This document shows positions 57,394 through 64,000 of a stretch of 64,000 nt of DNA, piece by piece; position 1 is the stretch's first letter, and each line of letters opens with the position of its first letter. The stretch is taken from assembly GCA_050011895.1 (NCBI GenBank), contig JBEKIF010000018.1, forward strand, positions 15,532 through 79,531. The letters run 5' to 3'. The translations under genes were made by a program, and so were the position numbers. The notes beneath the pieces are model-generated. The model had not been told where the DNA came from. It was given only the letters and a program-made list of their open reading frames with translations, and made no database searches. Source of the DNA: DATBGO01 sp050011895. GTDB taxonomy: Bacteria; Actinomycetota; Actinomycetes; Streptosporangiales; Streptosporangiaceae.

Positions 57394-58098
57394 TCAGCGT
57401 GAATGCGGCACGGTCATGCCAGTGACCAGGATCACGGCCATTGTGCTCACCAGGAGGTAGGGCCCGAAGGCGAGGTAGGACTTCCTGGTAGCGCGACGGG
57501 CCAGGACGAGCCCGATTCCGGCCACTGCCGCCAGCAGATAACCGCCGAACAGCCCGAGTAGCAGGGCACGGATGCCGAACCAGCCGAGGTAGAGGCCAAG
57601 CAGTCCGGACAGCTTCACGTCACCCCAGCCGATGCCAGCCGGGTAGATGAAGGCCTGGAGGACGAAAAACAGCCAGGCGGCGGCCATCCCGATCAGGCCG
57701 CCTTCCAGATGGCGCGCACCGCCGGGCGTCCACGCGGCGCCGATGCCCAGCAGGATCAGCCCGATCGGATAGGACGGCAGCGTCAGCGCGTCGGGCAGCC
57801 GCTTGTACGCCGCGTCGATGAAAAACAGCGCCACGCTGACCGCGGCGAGATAGCCGAGCGCGGGAAGCAGCGGGCTCGGCCCGAACCGGAGCCATAACGC
57901 GGTGAAAAGCCCGGCGGTGATCAGCTCCGCTGCCAGGTACCGGAGCCCGAATGGCTGCTGGCAGGACCGGCAGCGGCCGCGCAGCCACAGCCAGCTGAGA
58001 ACCGGGATCATCTCAGTCACCCGCAGTTCCGCGCCGCAAAGCGGGCACCGGAACGGCGGCCGCAGGCCGCGCCGCGCCGGGACCCGGGCGATGAGCAC
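57394..58098 (-). CDS. Type IV prepilin peptidase / leader peptidase
   Basis: This ~234-residue membrane aspartyl protease has zinc-like CPLC and CRSC pairs in the cytoplasmic loop, then about six membrane segments with the catalytic Asp residues FIDAAYKRLPD and GWGDVKLSGL (the GxGD motif). It cleaves type IV pilin-like or Tad/Flp signal sequences. GTG 58098 as start omits an upstream first helix in the same frame (to about 58175) that has no usable ATG/GTG, so the true N-terminus may be longer. No pilin genes are in the window. The 316-bp gap 58099-58414 holds no gene. Confidence 0.88.
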   Translation of the reverse strand: MLIARVPARRGLRPPFRCPLCGAELRVTEMIPVLSWLWLRGRCRSCQQPFGLRYLAAELITAGLFTALWLRFGPSPLLPALGYLAAVSVALFFIDAAYKRLPDALTLPSYPIGLILLGIGAAWTPGGARHLEGGLIGMAAAWLFFVLQAFIYPAGIGWGDVKLSGLLGLYLGWFGIRALLLGLFGGYLLAAVAGIGLVLARRATRKSYLAFGPYLLVSTMAVILVTGMTVPHSR

Positions 58099-58414
58099 AC
58101 TGACGAGGGCACCGACGGCCAGCCCTGCGATTGCGGCTGCCGCTGCTCCGGCCCAGCCAGGCGCGTTTGCGATCTGCCCTCCTCTGCGCCGATGGGCCGG
58201 TAATGCTCCCGCTATCAGTTACCGGGTGCGCTGCGACTCTTGACGCCCTGGATATGGCCGACGCCGAAGAGCCGCGCCGGTCCCTATCATCACATGGTTG
58301 GACTTCCGCCAGGCCCCGCACAAATGGCAGGTAACGAAGTCATCGGCGCCCGCCTAGCTCCTGAGGCCGGCGCCGTCCGCGCAGCCCTGCGGGCGTCCGT
58401 TGACTGACCGCCTG

Positions 58415-59473
58415 TCACCCCTGCGTCGTCAGGGACGCAGCGGGGAGCTGCCCTGCGGCCTGGCCGGCAAGCCAGGCGTCGATGCCCGCGAGCAGCTGCG
58501 ACCGGATCTCGCCGGGCGCCGCTGAGCCGCGCACCGACATCCGCGCGAGATCCGCTAGCTCGGCGTCGGCAAGGCCATGCACCTGGCGGGCTTGTTCGTA
58601 TTGCGCGGTGAGCCGGGCGGCGAACAGCAGCGGGTCATCGGCGCCGAGCGCTACCGGGATCCCCGCGTCAAGCAACTTCCTTAGCGGCACATCCGCCGGG
58701 CCGGCGGCGACCCCGAGCGCCACGTTGGAGGTGGGGCAGACCTCCAGGGTGACGTCGGCCGAGGCCAGTCGCTGCATCAGTTCCTGGTCCTGCGCAGCGG
58801 AAACACCATGGCCGATCCGGTCAGCGTCAAGCTCGTCGAGGCATGCCCGCACGCTGGCCGGGCCGGCCAGCTCGCCACCGTGCGGCACCGCGAGCAATCC
58901 TGCCCGTTTCGCGATCAGGAACGCCCGGCTGAAGTCGTGCGCGGCGCCCCGGCGCTCATCATTGCTGAGGCCGAAGCCGACGACCCCGCGGCCTGAGTAC
59001 CTACTGGCCAGCCTGGCGAGAGTCCGCGCGTCCAGCGGATGCTTGGTGCGGTTGGCCGCGATGATCACGCCAATCCCGACGTTGGTAGCAGCGGCAGCCT
59101 CCGCTGCGGCGTCCAGCACCAGTTCCACCGTCGGGGTGAGGCCGCCGAATCGTGCGGCATAACCGGAGGGATCCACCTGGATCTCGAGCCAGCCGGATCC
59201 TTCCGCCCGCTCATCGCGGGCAGCCTCATGGAACAGCCGCCGGACGTCTGAATCGGTGCGGATAACGGAGCGCGCGATGTCGTAGAGCCGCTGGAACCTG
59301 AACCAGCCGCGCTCGTCGGTCGCATGCAGCCGTGGTGGCCATTCAGCGACCAGAGCTTCGGGCAGGTTGGCCCGGTGCTGCCGGGCAAGGTCGACCAGGG
59401 TGGAGTGGCGCATCGATCCGGTGAGATGCAGATGCAGGTGCGCCTTGGGCAGCGCGTCGAGCGACCGTGCCAT
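58415..59473 (-). CDS. add: Adenosine deaminase
   Basis: This 352-residue metal hydrolase converts adenosine to inosine in purine salvage. It has HLHLTGSM (HxH zinc ligands), GGELAGP with His/Glu, RIGHGVSA, CPTSNVALGV, and the zinc Asp pair in ALGADDPLLFA. Fold and motifs match the Streptomyces enzyme at the same locus. ATG 59473 is followed by the family N-terminus (LPKAHLHLHL). It is separated by ~100 bp from aspC on the same strand. Confidence 0.93.
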   Translation of the reverse strand: MARSLDALPKAHLHLHLTGSMRHSTLVDLARQHRANLPEALVAEWPPRLHATDERGWFRFQRLYDIARSVIRTDSDVRRLFHEAARDERAEGSGWLEIQVDPSGYAARFGGLTPTVELVLDAAAEAAAATNVGIGVIIAANRTKHPLDARTLARLASRYSGRGVVGFGLSNDERRGAAHDFSRAFLIAKRAGLLAVPHGGELAGPASVRACLDELDADRIGHGVSAAQDQELMQRLASADVTLEVCPTSNVALGVAAGPADVPLRKLLDAGIPVALGADDPLLFAARLTAQYEQARQVHGLADAELADLARMSVRGSAAPGEIRSQLLAGIDAWLAGQAAGQLPAASLTTQG

Positions 59474-59575
59474 CGGCCCAGTCTGGCAGCCGTTTCGCCG
59501 GTGCGGGGCGGCCGGCGTGCCGGGCTTGCCGGTGTGCCTGAGCGGTCCGCTGGGCCGGGCGGCCTGCCAGCGACC

Positions 59576-60787
59576 TCAGCGGGCCTGTGCCAGCAGCTTC
59601 CCCATCCTGGTGATGCCCTCCCGCAGATCGTTGTCGCCAAGCGCATAGGACAGCCGGAAGTAACCAGGCGTCCCGAACGCCTCGCCCGGCACCACTGCGA
59701 CGTCAACCTCGTCGAGCAGGAGTTCCGCGAGTTCGACCGTAGTCGCTGGCCGCCGGCCAGCGATCTGGCTGCCGAGCAGACTCTTGACCGATGGGTAGCA
59801 GTAGAACGCGCCCTCCGGGAGCGGACAGATCACGCCCGGAATATCGTTAAGCATTCCCGTCATCAGTTGTCTGCGCCTGTCAAAGGCCGTTCGCATGGCT
59901 GCAACCGCCGACAGGTGTCCCGAGACTGCGGCAAGGGCGGCCGCCTGCGCCACATTGCAGACGTTGGACGTCATGTGCGACTGCAGGTCAGCCACGGCCT
60001 TGGCGACATCAGGCGGACCTATCAGCCAGCCGACCCGCCAGCCGGTCATCGCATAAGTCTTTGCCACCCCGTTCACGATGACGCAACGGTCGCTGATCTC
60101 GGGCGCTGCCACGGCGATCGAGGAGAACCGCGCGCCGCCGTAGACCAGATGCTCGTAGATCTCATCGGTGATGACCCAGAGCCCGTTCCGGCTGGCCCAC
60201 CGGCCGATCTCGGCGACCAGTTCAGGCGGGTAGATCGCGCCGGTCGGGTTAGACGGCGACACGAATAGCAGGACCTTGGTCCTGGGCGTCAGATGCGCCT
60301 CAAGGTCGCTGACAGAAGCCAGGTACCCGGAGGTCTCGTTGGTCAGCACCGGGACCGGAGTGCCGCCGGCCAGTGCTATGGCTTCCGGATACGTGGTCCA
60401 GTACGGCGCGGGGACCAGCACCTCGTCGCCTGGATCCAGCAACGCGGCGAACGCCTCGTAAACGGCATGCTTACCGCCGTTGGTCACGATCACCTGACTG
60501 GGCGCGACCTGGTAGCCGGAGTCACGTGCCGTCTTGGCGGCAACCGCCTCGCGCAGTTCGGGCAGTCCGCCGGTTGGCGAGTACTTGTGGAACCTCGGTT
60601 CCGCGCAGGCTCGCTGCGCAGCCTCGATGATGTAGTCAGGGGTCGGGAAATCGGGCTCGCCCACGCCGAAGCCGATGACCGGCCTGCCCGCGGCCTTCAG
60701 CGCGCGAGCCTTAGCGTCCACGGCGAGCGTGGCCGACTCCGTGATTGCCGCGGCCCGCGCCGATATCCTCTGCGGAGAGCTATCCAT
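59576..60787 (-). CDS. aspC: Aspartate aminotransferase (class I, PLP)
   Basis: This 403-residue PLP enzyme swaps amino groups between aspartate and 2-oxoglutarate. FGVGEPDFPTPDYI, TNGGKHAVYEAFAALLDPGDE, SPSNPTGAIY, the PLP Lys in GVAKTYAMTGWRVGW and the substrate Arg in YFRLSYALGD are all present. The family is the Thermus/Streptomyces type Ib enzyme. Its position between add and tRNA-Trp/secE is standard for actinomycetes. ATG 60787 starts with an Asp/Ser-rich short tail. Confidence 0.95.
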   Translation of the reverse strand: MDSSPQRISARAAAITESATLAVDAKARALKAAGRPVIGFGVGEPDFPTPDYIIEAAQRACAEPRFHKYSPTGGLPELREAVAAKTARDSGYQVAPSQVIVTNGGKHAVYEAFAALLDPGDEVLVPAPYWTTYPEAIALAGGTPVPVLTNETSGYLASVSDLEAHLTPRTKVLLFVSPSNPTGAIYPPELVAEIGRWASRNGLWVITDEIYEHLVYGGARFSSIAVAAPEISDRCVIVNGVAKTYAMTGWRVGWLIGPPDVAKAVADLQSHMTSNVCNVAQAAALAAVSGHLSAVAAMRTAFDRRRQLMTGMLNDIPGVICPLPEGAFYCYPSVKSLLGSQIAGRRPATTVELAELLLDEVDVAVVPGEAFGTPGYFRLSYALGDNDLREGITRMGKLLAQAR

Positions 60788-60952
60788 GACGTCTATGGTG
60801 TCATCTCCACCGGGGTGCCGAGGGCCTGCGGGGAGAAGGTGCGGCGTGTCGGTCAGGCTCGCGGTTCGACGGCAGGGCTTCCGGCAACGTAGACTTCAGC
60901 ATCTGGTGGCGGCCCACCAGGGTGGCAGGTGCGTGCCCGCACAAGCCGTCAG

Positions 60953-61026
60953 AGGGCAGTAGCTCAATTGGCTAGAGTCCCGGTCTCCAAAACCGGCGGT
61001 TGGGGGTTCGAGTCCCTCCTGCCCTG
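60953..61026 (+). tRNA. tRNA-Trp (anticodon CCA)
   Basis: The 74-nt cloverleaf has acceptor AGGGCAG pairing to CTGCCCT, D-arm GCTC...GAGT, anticodon loop CTCCAAA with CCA at 60987-60989, T-arm with TTCGAGT, and discriminator G. CCA is not encoded. Location upstream of secE is conserved across actinomycetes. Confidence 0.97.
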
Positions 61027-61098
61027 CGTGTGCGGTCCGTGGCGGTTACGGACCGACGGCGTCAGCCGGTAAGTGATCAGCGCTGTTCAGGTGAGGAC

Positions 61099-61356
61099 AT
61101 GGCAACTCAGACACGTGGCACCGCCGCAGAAAAGCCGCCGGCGAAGCCGGGTCGGCAGCCCGCGAAGTCGGACCGGACCACGCCTGCGGTCTTTTTGCGC
61201 CAGGTTGTCGCCGAACTGCGCAAGGTAATCTGGCCGACCCGCAAGGAACTCAGCACGTACACCACAGTTGCGCTCGTGTTCATCCTCGTCATGGTGGCGA
61301 TCGTGACCAGCCTGGATTACGGGTTCACCAAGCTGGTGTTTGCCGTCTTCGGCTGA
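61099..61356 (+). CDS. secE: Preprotein translocase subunit SecE
   Basis: This 85-residue protein has a basic tail with PGRQPAKSDRT and a single membrane helix (about 60-80) after the conserved VAELRKVIWPTRKEL, and completes the SecYEG channel. GTGAGG precedes the ATG at 61099. It starts the secE-nusG-rplK-rplA cluster; a 182-bp gap to nusG may carry a promoter or only a leader. Confidence 0.96.
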   Translation: MATQTRGTAAEKPPAKPGRQPAKSDRTTPAVFLRQVVAELRKVIWPTRKELSTYTTVALVFILVMVAIVTSLDYGFTKLVFAVFG

Positions 61357-61538
61357 GCCTCAAGGGCCGAGCGGCGATCGGCTGTCCAGCGTGGCAGCAT
61401 GATCATCGGAGGTTGACCGGCAGGGCCCGGCTGGCGGGCGCGGCCGGATGGGCCGGATCGTCATCGGCCGGAGGGATGCCTGCGGCCAGTCCCGACAGGC
61501 AGCGCCCGTGCAGTAGAAGCTTAAGAGAAAGAGTTACC

Positions 61539-62432
61539 GTGTCCGAGTCCGAACTGCAGGTCGGTGACCAGCCGGCCGAGCGTGCCACTGACGGCGAGCC
61601 CGACGCATCGGGCGAGGCCGTCGCGACCAACGGCAGCGGCGGCGTGGAGCCGACAACCGAGCCTGCGGCCGAGGCGGCGCCGGAAGCCGGGACCGAGGCG
61701 GCGCCGGAAGCCGGGACCGAGGCTGCGCCGGAAGCCGGGACCGAGGCGGCGCCGGAAGCCGGGACCGTAGCCGACGCCGTACCGGCTGGCGATGGTAGCC
61801 AGGACGGTGCCGAGGCTGAGCCGGAAGCTGACGGGCAGGTCAGTCGTGACCCGGTCGGCGAGTTCAAGTCGGAACTGCGGCTGCTTCCCGGCGACTGGTA
61901 CGTGGTGCACTCGTATGCCGGATATGAGAACCGGGTCCGGACCAACCTCGAGAGCCGTACCCAGTCGCTCAACATGGAGGACTACATCTTCCAGATCGAG
62001 GTGCCTGTGCATGAGGTGACCGAGATCAAGGGCGGCAAGCGGCAGCAGGTCCAGGAGAAGGTGCTGCCTGGTTACATCCTGGTGCGCATGGACCTCACCG
62101 ACGAATCATGGGCCGCGGTCAGGAACACGCCAGGAGTCACCGGCTTCGTCGGGCTGTCCAGCAGGCCGTCGCCGCTCAGCCTCGACGAGGTGGCAGTCCT
62201 GCTGGCGCCGGAGCCTGAGGAGAAGGCCGCGAAGAAGGCCGAGACCCTGCGTGCCGCCGCGGTGGACTTCGAGGTCGGCCAGTCCGTTACCGTTATGGAC
62301 GGTCCGTTCGCGACGCTTCCCGCGACCGTGAGCGAGATCAACTCTGATACTCAGAAGCTCAAGGTGCTGGTGTCGATCTTCGGCCGGGAGACACCGGTCG
62401 AGCTCTCCTTCGATCAGGTCAGCAAGATCTGA
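61539..62432 (+). CDS. nusG: Transcription termination/antitermination factor NusG
   Basis: This 297-residue factor has an acidic ~110-residue N-terminal extension, then NGN domain (about 122-230, DWYVVHSYAGYENRV, GYILVRMDL, VTGFVG) and C-terminal KOW domain (about 246-297, VGQSVTVMDGPFATLPATVSEI). It binds RNA polymerase and Rho. The extension contains four in-frame 24-bp repeats (AAPEAGTE). Start GTG 61539 is the first codon of the Glu-rich extension, as in Streptomyces. Confidence 0.95.
   Translation: MSESELQVGDQPAERATDGEPDASGEAVATNGSGGVEPTTEPAAEAAPEAGTEAAPEAGTEAAPEAGTEAAPEAGTVADAVPAGDGSQDGAEAEPEADGQVSRDPVGEFKSELRLLPGDWYVVHSYAGYENRVRTNLESRTQSLNMEDYIFQIEVPVHEVTEIKGGKRQQVQEKVLPGYILVRMDLTDESWAAVRNTPGVTGFVGLSSRPSPLSLDEVAVLLAPEPEEKAAKKAETLRAAAVDFEVGQSVTVMDGPFATLPATVSEINSDTQKLKVLVSIFGRETPVELSFDQVSKI
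61671..61766 (+). repeat. 24-bp tandem repeat (four copies) inside nusG
   Basis: GAGGCGGCGCCGGAAGCCGG-type 24-bp units at 61671, 61695, 61719 and 61743 encode four EAAPEAGT octapeptides in the acidic N-terminal tail, differing by one base. Length may vary between strains without frameshift. Confidence 0.95.
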
Positions 62433-62462
62433 TCGGAATCAGTTAGGTAGGGAACAGAGGAC

Positions 62463-62897
62463 ATGCCTCCGAGGAAGAAGAAGATCGCTGCGGTCGTCAA
62501 GGTGCAGCTGAATGCGGGAGTGGCCACCCCGGCGCCGCCGGTGGGCACGGCGCTCGGCCCGCATGGCGTCAACATCATGGACTTCTGCAAGCAGTACAAC
62601 GCCGCGACAGAGTCGCAGCGCGGCAACATCATCCCCGTCGAGATCACCATCTACGAGGACAGGTCGTTCTCCTTCGTTACGAAGACGCCGCCTGCTCCCG
62701 AGCTGATCAAGAAGGCCGCTGGCGTCCAGAAGGGCAGCAGCGAGCCGCACAAGACCAGGGTCGGAACTGTCACCAGCGCGCAGCTCCGCGAGATCGCGCA
62801 GGTGAAGATGGCGGACCTGAACGCCAACTCGATGGACGCGGCCGAGAAGATCATCGCCGGAACGGCTCGTTCGATGGGGATCAAGGTCGAAGGCTGA
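62463..62897 (+). CDS. rplK: 50S ribosomal protein L11
   Basis: This 144-residue protein has VKVQLNAGVATPAPPVGTALGPHGVNI with the conserved N-terminal stretch, KTPPAPELIKKAAG and C-terminal SMGIKVEG. It binds 23S rRNA in the GTPase centre. GGGAACAGAGG lies upstream of the ATG. 144 bp separate it from rplA. Confidence 0.98.
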   Translation: MPPRKKKIAAVVKVQLNAGVATPAPPVGTALGPHGVNIMDFCKQYNAATESQRGNIIPVEITIYEDRSFSFVTKTPPAPELIKKAAGVQKGSSEPHKTRVGTVTSAQLREIAQVKMADLNANSMDAAEKIIAGTARSMGIKVEG

Positions 62898-63041
62898 TCT
62901 TGATCGTGGCATTTTCTTGGGTGCCCCGGCGTTTACCGCGTTGTCGTCGTGCAGTTGCCTGGCGGCGACCGATTCACCAGTGGCAGGGCCACGCGCTGGC
63001 CCGCTGACCACGACCTCCTCGACGAAAATAGGAGCTAGACC

Positions 63042-63770
63042 ATGAAGCGCAGCAAGAAGTACCGCAAGTCAGATGAGCTGATCGAGCCGGCCAGGCTGTA
63101 CACGCCGGCCCAGGCGGTCGCCTTGGCCAGGGAGACCTCCACAACCAAGTTCGATCCCACAGTCGAGGTCGCCTTGCGGCTCGGCGTCGACCCGCGCAAG
63201 GCGGATCAGATGGTCCGCGGGACCGTCAACCTGCCGAACGGGACCGGCAAGACGGCCCGCGTCCTGGTCTTCGCCACCGGCGCGCGCGCGGAAGAGGCCC
63301 TGGCCGCCGATGCTGACTACGTGGGCGCCGACGACCTGATCGAGCGCATCCAGGGCGGTTTCCTCGATTTCGATGCCGTTGTCGCTACGCCTGACCTGAT
63401 GGGCAAGGTCGGGCGGCTTGGCCGTGTCCTCGGCCCCCGTGGCCTGATGCCGAACCCCAAGACCGGCACCGTCACGACCGACGTCGGCAAGGCCGTCAGC
63501 GACATCAAGGGCGGCAAGATCGAGTTCCGGGTTGACCGGCATGGCAACTTGCATTTCGTGATCGGCAAGGCGTCGTTTACCGACCGCGCGCTGGTGGAGA
63601 ACTACGCGGCCGCGATCGAGGAAGTTACCCGGCTCAAGCCGGCGGCCGCCAAGGGCAGGTATGTCAGGAAAGTTACCGTCACCACCACCATGGGCCCTGG
63701 GATACCCGTCGACCCGAGCGCGACCCGCGGCCTAGTGGACGAGCTAGAGGACGCCGCGGCGGCAAGCTGA
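63042..63770 (+). CDS. rplA: 50S ribosomal protein L1
   Basis: This 242-residue protein has MKRSKKYRKS at the start, AVALARETSTTKFDPTVEVA, RKADQMVRGTVNLPNGTGKT and KTGTVTTDVGKAVSDIKGGK, and typically autoregulates its operon by binding mRNA. AGGAG precedes the ATG. The 144-bp rplK-rplA spacer could hold that leader, but I see no clear L1 site. The window ends in a repeat after it. Confidence 0.98.
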   Translation: MKRSKKYRKSDELIEPARLYTPAQAVALARETSTTKFDPTVEVALRLGVDPRKADQMVRGTVNLPNGTGKTARVLVFATGARAEEALAADADYVGADDLIERIQGGFLDFDAVVATPDLMGKVGRLGRVLGPRGLMPNPKTGTVTTDVGKAVSDIKGGKIEFRVDRHGNLHFVIGKASFTDRALVENYAAAIEEVTRLKPAAAKGRYVRKVTVTTTMGPGIPVDPSATRGLVDELEDAAAAS

Positions 63771-63879
63771 CCCGAGTTCCTGGCGGGCGTTCTCCGCTGG
63801 CGGACATCGCTGACGGCGGTCTCCTCTGGTGGGCGTTCTCCGCTGGCGGGCGCCCCTGGTGGCCGTCTCCGTTCCTGTC

Positions 63880-64000
63880 GGCTCAGGGTCGCCTGCCGGC
63901 TCAGGGTCGCCTGCCGGCTCAGGGTCGCCTGCCGGCTCAGGGTCGCCTGCCGGCTCAGGGTCGCCTGCCGGCTCAGGGTCGCCTGCCGGCTCAGGGTCGC
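63880..64000 (+). repeat. 18-bp tandem repeat at the window edge
   Basis: The unit GGCTCAGGGTCGCCTGCC repeats with strict 18-bp period at least seven times to the last base, so it continues beyond the window. It follows the rplA stop and a looser repeat (GGCGGGCGTTCTCCGCT-type, about 63782-63870). It has no spacers and no ORF of its own. Confidence 0.95.

Overview
The window is a high-GC actinomycete chromosome segment. The right end (about 54.7-63.8 kb) has a core order known from Streptomyces and relatives: tRNA-Met, rpmG, two MaoC-type dehydratase genes, murB, adenosine deaminase, aspartate aminotransferase, tRNA-Trp, secE, nusG, rplK, rplA. I infer a member of Actinomycetota near the Streptomycetales/Streptosporangiales; species cannot be told from this sequence.

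The left two thirds (about 4.7-44.3 kb) read as a hypoxia/dormancy island built round a DevR/DosR-type response regulator (4752-5456) and a DevS-type GAF-GAF sensor kinase (5520-7247). Downstream lie families known from the mycobacterial DosR regulon or from hypoxic energy metabolism: five universal stress proteins, an Acg-type nitroreductase, an Rv2004c-type kinase-like protein, a CBS-BON protein, a PPOX flavin protein, an Rv1733c-type membrane protein, a cytochrome b6-like protein, GAPDH and class I aldolase, a complete group 3b [NiFe]-hydrogenase (large subunit and protease on one strand; small, flavin and Fe-S subunits on the other), CydDC exporters, an AcuC deacetylase, a GNAT-fused ADP-forming acyl-CoA synthetase, acetate kinase, and the arginine deiminase pathway (antiporter, deiminase, ornithine carbamoyltransferase). 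A 14-bp dyad close to GGGACC-NN-GGTCCC, which resembles the DosR box, recurs in front of most of these units, at nine promoters 81-121 bp before the start codon. The predicted recognition-helix residues of DevR are those of M. tuberculosis DosR. My reading is one regulator controlling H2 metabolism, substrate-level ATP formation and protein acetylation as oxygen falls.

The island also contains decayed or rewired parts: a collapsed cydA-cydB remnant in front of intact cydDC, an alcohol dehydrogenase with an in-frame deletion of its zinc domain, a membrane histidine kinase homologue that has lost its phospho-acceptor His, and two stand-alone cyclic-nucleotide-fold proteins without a DNA-binding domain.

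Between 44.3 and 54.6 kb is accessory metabolism: an MMPL exporter, a GntR/UTRA regulator next to a choline-kinase-like phosphotransferase and a dimethylglycine/sarcosine-dehydrogenase-like flavoprotein, a methyltransferase, and a Tat-signal protein with a DUF4331 protein. The first 4.5 kb carry a hypothetical protein, a short adenylate kinase, a haloalkane-dehalogenase-like hydrolase, an HtrA-type protease and an HD-domain protein. The last 120 bases are an 18-bp tandem repeat that runs off the window.
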